Source: Seinonella peptonophila
GTDB taxonomy: Bacteria; Bacillota; Bacilli; Thermoactinomycetales; Thermoactinomycetaceae
Assembly: GCF_900129355.1 (NCBI RefSeq)
Contig: NZ_FQVL01000001.1
Coordinates: 697,753 to 761,752, forward strand
DNA: 64,000 nt
Reading direction: 5' to 3'
Shown: positions 9,602-18,400 of the stretch, in pieces
Layout: the number at the start of each line of letters is the position of its first letter
How positions within the stretch are numbered: position 1 is the first letter of the stretch
Notes under the pieces: generated by a model
The model's database searches: none
Told to the model about the DNA's origin: nothing
The model's input: only the letters and a program-made list of their open reading frames with translations
Translations under genes and position numbers: made by a program

Positions 9602-10354
9602 TTGAACAAGCTTGAAATTCATGGACTAAGTAAAGTATTTCAGAGCCAAATGGGACCTGTTACCGCACTTGAAAACATACATTTCGATGTCAAAGAAGGG
9701 GAGTTTATTTCCATTGTTGGAACATCTGGATGTGGAAAATCTACATTACTTAACATCATTTCCGGATTAGAGTCCCATACCACAGGTGAAATTCTACTGG
9801 ATCAAATTCCAGTGCAGGGTCCTGGCTCAGATCGTGCTGTTGTCTTTCAATCTGACGCCACTTTCCCTTGGCTTACCGTTTATGAAAACATTGAATATGG
9901 TTTAAAAGTAAAAAAAATAGATCCTAAACAACGTAAACAAATAGTGGAGGAACTGCTCTCTCTATTGGAATTGGACAAATTCTCCTCTGCTTACCCCAAA
10001 GAACTATCCGGAGGCATGAGAAAGCGAATTGATATTGGACGAGCATATGCTGTTCAACCTGAGATATTACTGATGGATGAACCTTTTGGTGCTTTAGATA
10101 TCGTTACTCGTGAAATGATGCAAGATGAATTATTACGTATCTGGTCAGAACGAAAAAAAACAGTCATTTTTATTACCCATGACTTAGAAGAAGCAATGTA
10201 TCTGTCAGACAGAATTATTTTACTAAGTCCAAGACCTGGGCGAATTAAAGAAGTGATTCCCATCGATTTTCCTAGACCACGTTCAGGGCAGCTAAGGGAA
10301 TCACAGGAGTTTTATCAATTACGAAACCAATTACGTCATATTATGGGGCAATAA
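9602..10354 (+). CDS. ABC transporter ATPase (NitT/TauT family)
   Basis: A 250-residue ABC ATPase with Walker A GTSGCGKST (40-48), Q-loop VFQSD, signature LSGGMRKR and Walker B LLMDEPFGALD. The sequence is closest in style to the nitrate/sulfonate/taurine importers (SsuB/TauB). Translation starts at TTG 9602, preceded by AAAGGAGAA. It energises import with the permease 2 bp downstream and the lipoprotein at 11223. It is unusual to find this importer type led by a ROK regulator. Confidence 0.92.
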   Translation: MNKLEIHGLSKVFQSQMGPVTALENIHFDVKEGEFISIVGTSGCGKSTLLNIISGLESHTTGEILLDQIPVQGPGSDRAVVFQSDATFPWLTVYENIEYGLKVKKIDPKQRKQIVEELLSLLELDKFSSAYPKELSGGMRKRIDIGRAYAVQPEILLMDEPFGALDIVTREMMQDELLRIWSERKKTVIFITHDLEEAMYLSDRIILLSPRPGRIKEVIPIDFPRPRSGQLRESQEFYQLRNQLRHIMGQ

Positions 10355-10356
10355 AT

Positions 10357-11112
10357 ATGAAAAAAATGAACATCAAGATTTTTAGTTTTCTCTCTGTATT
10401 GATCTTAATTGGGATTTGGTTGTTATTAACTTTAAGCGGATGGGTGAAACCTCTTTTTTTACCTGGACCGAAGGAATTATACGAAGTGATAACCACATCC
10501 TATAAAGATGTTTTTATGCACATGGGCTATACTTTAATTCGTCAGCTTGGTGGATTTGTTATTGGCTCTCTAGCGGGAATTATCGTAGGGCTACTGATTG
10601 CTTCCAATCGTTATATAGAGGCTTTTATGGACCCAATCATTGAGATTTTGCGTCCGATTCCTCCTTTGGCCATCATTCCTCTGTTGATCTTATGGCTAGG
10701 AATTGGAGCCTTACCACAAATGCTGTTAGTTGTGTTTGGCTGTTTTGTCATTGTGATTGTGAGCACAGTTGAGGCCGTCCGCAATGTTCCCCGCATTTAT
10801 ATCAATGCCGCACGAACATTAGGTGCCAATTCTTTTTCTGTATATCGCACCATCGTATTACCAGCTATTATCCCTTCGTTGGTTGGCGCTATCCGTGTAG
10901 CTGCTGGAGCTTCATTTGGACTCGTGGTTGCTGCGGAGTTTATGGGTGCACAAGAAGGTATTGGGTATTATATGATTATTGCTCAACGATATCTACGCAC
11001 AGATATGATTTTACTTTCTATTATCATCATTAGCGCACTCGCTTGGTTAACAGATCAAGCAATTCGTATCCTTGAGCGACGTTTAACTCGCTGGTCAGAA
11101 CGCCATAGCTAA
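10357..11112 (+). CDS. ABC transporter permease (NitT/TauT family)
   Basis: A 251-residue membrane protein with about six transmembrane helices and the binding-protein-dependent permease EAA loop (AARTLGANSFSVYRTIVLPA). It resembles SsuC/TauC. The ATG lies 2 bp after the ATPase stop, so the two are probably translated together. It forms the channel of the importer encoded here. Confidence 0.92.
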   Translation: MKKMNIKIFSFLSVLILIGIWLLLTLSGWVKPLFLPGPKELYEVITTSYKDVFMHMGYTLIRQLGGFVIGSLAGIIVGLLIASNRYIEAFMDPIIEILRPIPPLAIIPLLILWLGIGALPQMLLVVFGCFVIVIVSTVEAVRNVPRIYINAARTLGANSFSVYRTIVLPAIIPSLVGAIRVAAGASFGLVVAAEFMGAQEGIGYYMIIAQRYLRTDMILLSIIIISALAWLTDQAIRILERRLTRWSERHS

Positions 11113-11149
11113 ACTGCTTCAAACACATGTAGTTGAAGTTATCGATTTA

Positions 11150-11163
11150 TGTAATCGATTACA
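11150..11163 (+). promoter_or_regulatory. Consensus cre (CcpA) site
   Basis: TGTAATCGATTACA is a perfect 14-bp palindrome matching the Bacillus cre consensus TGWAANCGNTNWCA at every fixed position. It sits 60 bp upstream of the substrate-binding lipoprotein start, in the only gap (110 bp) inside the operon. Confidence 0.75.
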
Positions 11164-11222
11164 ATATTTCTAGCTTTCTAATATATGCAGCAAGAAACCC
11201 ATTATTGAGAGGAGCTCTATAC

Positions 11223-12293
11223 ATGAAAAAGTGGTCTATTCTTGTTTTAATCTTCGCATTCGCAATTAGTATGGTTGGTTGTAGCAGTGGTTCTGAATCA
11301 GGTGATTTGACCAAAGTAAACGTAGGGTTAATGCCTTATTATGATTACTCGCCTTTAGCTTTTGCAGAAGAAAAAGGTTTCTTTAAAGCAGAAGGAATCG
11401 ATTTTAAATCAACAATGTTTCCAGTAGAAGGAAATGTAGCACCAGCATTGGTACAAGGTTCAATCGATATTGGGGCATTTTCAGATACACCTTCCATTAC
11501 ACTAGCTTCTCAATTTCCAGACCTAGAAATGGTCAGCTTTCACAATGTCTTCAAAGGGTTTGCTATTGTAGGTAGAAAAGGTAGTAAAACATACGATCAA
11601 CTAATCAAAGAAGGAAAAGATGGTCAAGCAGCGGCTGTGGAGTTAGGAAAACAATTAAAAGGAAAATCTATTATTACCACATCTGGCGCTTCATTTTATA
11701 TGGTCATTGAACAAGCTTTAAAAAATGCAGGTCTGTCTAAAAAAGACGTAAAAATCATTGATATGGAGCCAGATCAAGGTGCTTCGGCATTTATCTCAGG
11801 CACAGGAGATTTTTACTTAGGCGGACTTCCCCAGCGAGAAAAATTAGAACAAGAAGGCTATCCAGCTATTATCAGTGGTGATCAAATCGGTTCTGGTGCC
11901 GTTATCCTTGCCGGACTGGCATCTACGAAAAAATTTGTTTCTGAGCACCCAGAAGTGATTCAAAAAATGGAAAAAGTTTGGTTTAAAACATTGGACTATA
12001 TGCAAAAACATCCAGATGAAGCATATAAATTTGTTGCTGATTGGTCTAATAAACAATCAGGAGGCAAAAGCAAACCAGCAGATGTGAAGAAATTTTTCAC
12101 TGACTATATTACATTTGCTCACTCGAAAGCAGAAGCCCAAAAACTATTTTACGATCCTAATTCACCAACGAATTGGAAAAAAAGATATGAAAATTTAATC
12201 CAATATCATGAGGAAAGTAAAGAAATTAAAAAAGGGTCTGTTAAACTCGATCAATTGGTTCCTGCTGAAAAAATCTTTTCAGATCTTAAATAG
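11223..12293 (+). CDS. ABC transporter substrate-binding lipoprotein (NitT/TauT/SsuA-like)
   Basis: A 356-residue lipoprotein with a signal peptide and lipobox SMVGC (Cys20). The mature part has the SsuA/NMT1-like opening (NVGLMPYYDYSPLAFAEEKGFF, split here as NVGLMPYYDY and PLAFAEEKGFF) and a two-lobed periplasmic-binding fold, tethered outside the membrane. The ATG at 11223 has GAGGAG 8 nt upstream; 30 in-frame codons before it have neither ribosome site nor signal peptide. The gap in front holds a cre site, so the gene may have its own catabolite-repressed promoter. Relatives bind sulfonates, nitrate, thiamine precursors and others, so the ligand cannot be assigned. Confidence 0.88.
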   Translation: MKKWSILVLIFAFAISMVGCSSGSESGDLTKVNVGLMPYYDYSPLAFAEEKGFFKAEGIDFKSTMFPVEGNVAPALVQGSIDIGAFSDTPSITLASQFPDLEMVSFHNVFKGFAIVGRKGSKTYDQLIKEGKDGQAAAVELGKQLKGKSIITTSGASFYMVIEQALKNAGLSKKDVKIIDMEPDQGASAFISGTGDFYLGGLPQREKLEQEGYPAIISGDQIGSGAVILAGLASTKKFVSEHPEVIQKMEKVWFKTLDYMQKHPDEAYKFVADWSNKQSGGKSKPADVKKFFTDYITFAHSKAEAQKLFYDPNSPTNWKKRYENLIQYHEESKEIKKGSVKLDQLVPAEKIFSDLK

Positions 12294-12310
12294 AAAAAGG
12301 AGCATGTAAT

Positions 12311-13564
12311 ATGGCCGGTATTCACCTCCATCCTCATGACATCCTTGATGAAGGAATAGAAAATATTTACCGACATCTTGCGAAAATGGGTCATATCAAG
12401 ACCCTTTTTCCGCAAGTGAATACCATCTTTGAACGCAATCCAAACCCAATCGGTCACTTGCCACATAATCCTGTTCATCCTGTTGTTATGGGAAATGGTA
12501 AACTTTATGCCCCGATAGATCCACAATCAGTATCTCCCCGACTCTATCAAGTTGGGGATCAAGTAATCCAAGACCATGATCCTTTACAAATGCTCTTGGA
12601 TTTTAATCAAGCACAATATCAAGTAATACCTTGGGTAAATATTTTTAATGGTCAGTTTGCTGGAGAGATACAAGAAAATGCTATTTATGATTTTAGAGGA
12701 AACATAGTGAAAGAATGGCTTTGTCCCAATAGTCCCGATGTATTGCCCATGTGGACGAAAACCTTAAGACTGCTTGCCGAGAAATATGGCTTCCATACTT
12801 TTATGATTGATCGGATTCGTTATCCAGATTGGTCAGGTAAACATATCAACCCACAAGAGTTATTCACTTGTTTCTGTTCACATTGTCAATCAAAAATGAA
12901 ACACCAAGGAATTGAACCCAAGCAAGTCATATTGGAAATGGAACAGATTGCTTCAATGTTGAAAAAAAATGATTTTCAAATAGCAGTGGATACCTACTTA
13001 CAGTCCACATTTATACAGAATTGGTTGCGATTTCGTCAAAACAGTATTACCCAATTTGTGCAATCCTTACAACATCAAACTCCTGAACTTACTTATTGGA
13101 TTGATCTATGGCCTCCCGCCTATTCATGGATTCTAGGTCAAGATTACCAGGAATTAACCAAAATATCGAAGACTCTCAAACATTTCCCCTATCACAAATT
13201 AGGGGGAGGAGCCGATGTACAAGGATTCATTGAGTACTTTGCAAAAGATGAACCAACGCAAGAAGCTGCATACCATGCTTTTGGTCAGCTTTTCAATCTT
13301 CCTTTTAAACAAACCTATCAAGAATTTAAACGGTTCGGATTTCCTATCCAATTTGTTCAAGCCGAAAACCTTAAGGCTCGTATCCTCTCGCAACCAGGAA
13401 CATTTATCTATAGTGGGATCCAAATGTGGAATATCAGTAACGAACATCTATCTGAAGCAATCCAAGCAGGACGATCTTCTGAAGCTGATGATCTAATCTA
13501 CTATTGTTATGGTTGGGCAGAATTAAGGCACTTTAAAGTGATTGAATCATTGACAGATTCGTAA
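12311..13564 (+). CDS. TIM-barrel glycoside-hydrolase-like protein
   Basis: A 417-residue cytoplasmic protein (no signal peptide). The segment FHTFMIDRIRYPDWSG resembles the D-x-I-R-Y-P strand of the GHL10/DUF4015-like putative glycosidases, in which the Asp is near the active site; ITYWIDLWPP-like and FPIQFVQAENL strands fit a TIM barrel. A CFCSHCQSK segment near residue 195 might bind metal. The ATG has AAGGAG 8 nt upstream and lies 17 bp after the lipoprotein gene, so it is the last gene of the ROK/ABC operon. I infer it processes the imported compound. The family is moderately certain; the reaction is unknown. Confidence 0.6.
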   Translation: MAGIHLHPHDILDEGIENIYRHLAKMGHIKTLFPQVNTIFERNPNPIGHLPHNPVHPVVMGNGKLYAPIDPQSVSPRLYQVGDQVIQDHDPLQMLLDFNQAQYQVIPWVNIFNGQFAGEIQENAIYDFRGNIVKEWLCPNSPDVLPMWTKTLRLLAEKYGFHTFMIDRIRYPDWSGKHINPQELFTCFCSHCQSKMKHQGIEPKQVILEMEQIASMLKKNDFQIAVDTYLQSTFIQNWLRFRQNSITQFVQSLQHQTPELTYWIDLWPPAYSWILGQDYQELTKISKTLKHFPYHKLGGGADVQGFIEYFAKDEPTQEAAYHAFGQLFNLPFKQTYQEFKRFGFPIQFVQAENLKARILSQPGTFIYSGIQMWNISNEHLSEAIQAGRSSEADDLIYYCYGWAELRHFKVIESLTDS

Positions 13565-13594
13565 AGGAAATGAGGAATCACTGCAAATAAAAAG

Positions 13595-13629
13595 ACTTGA
13601 GCACCCAACAGGCGACTCAAGTTTTTTTA
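13595..13629. terminator. Bidirectional terminator
   Basis: ACTTGAG/CTCAAGT arms followed by seven T on the plus strand and preceded by a run of A, so it can serve both convergent transcripts (ROK operon and the 567-aa gene). Confidence 0.75.
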
Positions 13630-13693
13630 TGTTAGCATAGGAAAGGGAGTATTCTTCATTTTACTTTATTTGGTGTTATCTTTCATAACCACT

Positions 13694-15397
13694 TTATCGT
13701 TCTCTTATATCTGTCTCTCTATTACGCAATTCGGGCTGTTGAGTTATTTGTTTATAGGCGCATCTTGTTAATTCGGATATTAATCTCCCATTATTTAAAA
13801 AAATCTTTTGATACTTGAATCCATTATTATCTGTTAATGTTCTATCGGTATTCGTTAATATAACTTTCTGTAGATTAATACATTCTGAAATGATATTGAC
13901 CTGTTCTTCAAGCCTAAATTGTGTTAACGCCTCTACCATATCAGAAGGATTCATCCTATTAAAGCTATTATGTATTCCCAACATATTTTTCCTCAAATAA
14001 TCGCTCGTTTCGATCATATCACTAATCCCACCAATTAGCTGAGGAAGTCTCTGAATATCTTTTGAGTTCAAACTTAACGGATGTTGAATAGCTCTTTTAA
14101 TCACATTCAACTCTCCTCTCTCAATGTATCTACTATTAGTAGGTCTTATGGGGAAGATCCTTGCAAGGCTATTGTACAAAAAAGAAAGTGAGCGATCGAC
14201 TGGAAATTGCCCCTCTGGTGGTCGCAAAGCATTCCGATAATTTAATAGTCCTAGTTTATAACCCAGCTGTGACATGCCGCTAGCCACAGCTAATCGATTA
14301 TGTATTGAGTTCCCTTCAAACATCAGTGGTGTTCGTCTCTTCCTAGTCATTAACTTATTTGTCTTAATTTCAATATATTCTAAATTACGCTTCCATAATG
14401 CAATCATTTCTTTAGATACTGGTGATTTTTTTGATAAACCTACCATCTTTGTTGTCCATTTAGTTAGCAGATCAATTGCCTCAAGACCTTTCTGAGCATC
14501 TTCTCTTGCGTTTTTGTTACTCAACACTTTCGCTACCCAATCTAATCCTTGTCTATTGATAATTAGAGAATCGCCGAATTCTTTTTGCCATTCCCTTTTC
14601 TTTAGATACTGGTTATACCGTTGCGAAGTTACTTTATAAATATAACCCGAATTTTCAACCAACAAAGTTTGCACTTGAGTAGATTCATCTGGTGATAGAT
14701 TCGAATCTTGTGCATATTTTTTTGTAAGCATTTGCTGTACATAAATCAACGCAGCTATAGGTTGTGCTCGAACAGACGGCTGCATAGATTCCAATAATTT
14801 ACTATTACTAGGAAATATTAATTGGCTTAGCAATTTTATCTCATTCACTGATAAATCTGGTCTATTCAGTAATTTTCCCACCTTCACGATTGCACCTACA
14901 TAGGACTCTAATTCATTCTTACTCAGTTCATGAGATCCAGCCGCTACCTTTTGCATAAGCCCAAACTCTTCATCTGTCAGTTGAGATGCTTCGAGACTGG
15001 TTTTTAAAGGCATAATTCTACTCATACTTTCGAGAATGAATTGTATGGTTTGTGCAAGTCTTTCTGGTGTTGAACCAGTAACAGCTGTTTCATTACGTAA
15101 TCGATTCACTTGAACTAATATTTGAGAGAGTGATACCACTATTTTAAATTGCCTCATTGTTTTATGCGGGCTGATTAAGTTTTCATCAATCTGTTCAGAT
15201 TGTTGTCTTACTTCCTTCTCCAAATCAAAAAGCACTGGAAAAGGATTCGTCTCATTCATTGGAAAAAGAGAAAACGTTTTAGCAAAATCATTCCAAATTC
15301 TCTCTGCTCTTGCGAAATCAGAACTACTTTGCTGTTTCATCGTAATTGTGTTAGCAATAATCATCCGTTCATTCTTTGATAACTGATAAGATTCCAT
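13694..15397 (-). CDS. Unrecognised 567-aa protein, partner of the repeat protein
   Basis: I do not recognise this protein. It has no signal peptide or membrane segment, appears almost entirely helical and polar, and is rich in short LS..E...L motifs such as LTDEEFGLMQKV, LSKNELESYV and LSVNEIKLLSQL. These echo the LTxxELEL motif of the 1604-aa protein encoded just upstream, 93 bp away on the same strand, so the two are probably co-transcribed and perhaps distantly related. The ATG at 15397 is preceded by AAAGGA at about 10 nt; a TTG two codons earlier is an alternative. Function unknown. Confidence 0.7.
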   Translation of the reverse strand: MESYQLSKNERMIIANTITMKQQSSSDFARAERIWNDFAKTFSLFPMNETNPFPVLFDLEKEVRQQSEQIDENLISPHKTMRQFKIVVSLSQILVQVNRLRNETAVTGSTPERLAQTIQFILESMSRIMPLKTSLEASQLTDEEFGLMQKVAAGSHELSKNELESYVGAIVKVGKLLNRPDLSVNEIKLLSQLIFPSNSKLLESMQPSVRAQPIAALIYVQQMLTKKYAQDSNLSPDESTQVQTLLVENSGYIYKVTSQRYNQYLKKREWQKEFGDSLIINRQGLDWVAKVLSNKNAREDAQKGLEAIDLLTKWTTKMVGLSKKSPVSKEMIALWKRNLEYIEIKTNKLMTRKRRTPLMFEGNSIHNRLAVASGMSQLGYKLGLLNYRNALRPPEGQFPVDRSLSFLYNSLARIFPIRPTNSRYIERGELNVIKRAIQHPLSLNSKDIQRLPQLIGGISDMIETSDYLRKNMLGIHNSFNRMNPSDMVEALTQFRLEEQVNIISECINLQKVILTNTDRTLTDNNGFKYQKIFLNNGRLISELTRCAYKQITQQPELRNRETDIRER

Positions 15398-15490
15398 GAT
15401 CAACCATTCCTTTCGTATTCGATATAGATACATTACCAACTGACGAGCTCTGTAGTGTTCAAATTTAACTTTGATGAATCGTATATGGTA

Positions 15491-18400
15491 TTAGATTTTT
15501 CTGTATTTATCTGATCGAATAATTGATAAATTCTCTTTTGGTACTGTTAGTCTGTTTCTATGAGAGGAAATAAAGCGACGGATGACTTTTTTTAACGTCG
15601 GGGGAACTCTTTTTTCCTGTAATTTTCCAAATGAATATTTATTGATCTTTTGAAGTTTGTTATACCAATCCTCCAGCTTTACTGCATCAAGTGGTTGATC
15701 AGAAACTAGACTCTGTACTGTGAATTGATTCAGTTGACGATCTTCCCATGTACTACTAGATAACATATAAACCCTTGCCTGAATACCAAGTAAAGACAGA
15801 TAAACATCATGCTTATTTTCTAAAGGCGCGTGTTCTTGATGCTCTTTTGGTATCGGATGTCTACTCTTCTTCTCCAGTTGTTGCTGTAGTCGAGTGGTCA
15901 TCCATCTTGCTTGCTTGACATTTCCTTTCTGCACATTTTCATCTAAAATTCCTGTAAATACTCGACAAGCTACCAGGAGATTTTCCATTTCTGCAGCATC
16001 CATCTGATATGGTGGTGACGTCCCTTGAAGAAACCGTAACCCTTTTGCAATCGGTTCAATAATACATGTATCCATCCGCTCTGTTGTAGAAATTGGATAA
16101 CCATGGTATTTCAAAATACGAAAAATATTTTCCTTTTCCTGTAAAGATACAGCTAATGGATTTAGTCGAAAATCTAGAAATTGCTCAGCACCTTGAAACC
16201 AATTCCAATCTTGACTTGATCTATTTAGTTTTCCTTTACTAAGCTTAACCTGTACATATAATCTGTACCACTTCAAATCGTCTTTCATCGGTATTTCCGG
16301 CCGCTCTACCTCGGACCAAATTCGCTTTAATATACCTCGATCTCTCTCACCTTTATTCCATTGATCAAGTACGTTTAAAAATAAAGGTAAAAGTATTTCT
16401 TCTTTCTGTTGTACACTCCGAATATACTTGGGTGAAAGCAATTGACTAGGTAATTGAAAGACATAAGAAAAACGGGAAACTATTTGATAAAAATCAGAGT
16501 TAGTTTCAATTTCTAGTTGACCCCCTTTCTCTTTTATTAACTCCAATTTCAACTGAGTTTTCTGAATTAAACGAGCCAATTCCAATGAATTTCCATACAG
16601 TGATTTCTTAGCTGTAGGAAACAAATACAGTGGCTTTTGTCCGATCAAATCAGGCATTAATATTCGCGACGTTTGTTTTTCAAACGATTCTCTATCTTCT
16701 ATTGTATTCAGTCGATCTAACTCTTCAGAGTAGGCTTCTAAACACTGTCTAATTTCATTCATCTTTTGGGTTGAGATTATTGTTGGTTTTGATAACTCAA
16801 ATAAGCCTCTCTCTAATTTTTCAGTTTCCCATTTCTGAATCCTTGGCTGGATGTATTTATCCATGATCGGCTCTGGTATAAGATACCCTTCCTTAACTAC
16901 TTGGTGCACCATTCGCTCCCTGTCCGCTTTAGTAAACAGACGACTGGAGAGCTGAATGTTCTGAGCGAAACGTTCCATCGATCTATGGAAATCCGAGTTC
17001 GTTTCAATTCCTAGTTGACTCCCTTTTTCTTTTATTAACTCCAATTTCAATTGTGTTTTCCGAATGAAACGAGCCAATTCCAATGAATTTCCATACAGTG
17101 ATTTCTTAGCTATAGGAAACAAGTGCAGTGCCTGATTTCCGATCAAATCAGGCATTAAAATTCGCGACGTTTGTTTTTCAAATGATTCCCTATCTTCTAT
17201 TGTATTCAGTCGATCTAACTCTTTAGAATAGATTTCTAAATGCTGTCTGATTTCATTCATCTTTTGGTTTGAGATTGTTGTTGGTTTTGATAACTCGAAT
17301 AAGCCTTTCTGTAATTCCTCAATTCCCCATTTCTGAATCCTTCGCTCCATATGCTCATTGATCCGTTTAGAAGAAGATAAATTTACATTTGTAGCTTGCT
17401 GTTTCATGTTTTCTCTATCGACGGCTGTAAGAATATGGACTGGTAATTGAATCTTATTAGTAAACTGATCAATCGTCTGATAGAAATAAGATTTATTTTT
17501 AATCCCTAATTGGTTTCCGTTTTCTTTAATCGATTTGAGTCTTGACTGAGCATTCTGAAGTAAACGCGCCATCTTTATACTATCCATACTAGGCGAGGTT
17601 TCCAAAGGAAACAACTGCAATTGCTCATGTTTTCCTAAAAAATTAGGCATTAGAATTCTTGGGATTTGTGTCTCTAATATTTCTTTATCTTTGATTTTAT
17701 CGAGTCGATCTAACTCCGCACAGAATTCTTCCAAAAGTTTTCTAACTTCAATCATCTGTGTAGATGAAGGCATCATTGGTTTTGATAACTCAAACAAGCT
17801 TTTCTCTAATTCTTCAATTTCCCATTCTTGTATCCTTCGCTCAATATGTTCATCAATGTCCAGTTTGGAAGGAAAGAAACCATCATTCTTTGCTTGTTGC
17901 ACCAATTGTTCCCGACTCTCAGATGAAAATAAACGCCCAGATAATTGAATATTACGTGTAAAACGATTGATTGATAAATTAAAATAGCTTCGACGTCGAA
18001 TCCCTAATTTCTTTCCTTTTTTTTTAAATAGCTCAAGCTTTAACTGAGCACTTTGAATCAAACACGCCAATTCCAATTCATTTCCACTCAGTGGAGTTTG
18101 TGCGGTTGAAAACAAACGAATTTGTTCATGTTTACCTAAAAGATTTTTCATTAAAATTCTTGGTGTCTGTTTTTCCAATGTTTCTTTATCTTCCGTTGAA
18201 TAAAGCCGGTCTAACTCTGCATGGAACGATTCAAATAACGACTTGGCTTTATCTATCTGTTTAGGTGAAGTTGTTTTTGATAATCCAAGTAAAACATCTT
18301 CTAATTCTCGAACTTCCCATTCCCAAATCTTTCTTTTGATATATTCCTCATTAATCGCCTTTGATAGAGAAAAACCATCTTCTACTATTTGTTGTACCAT

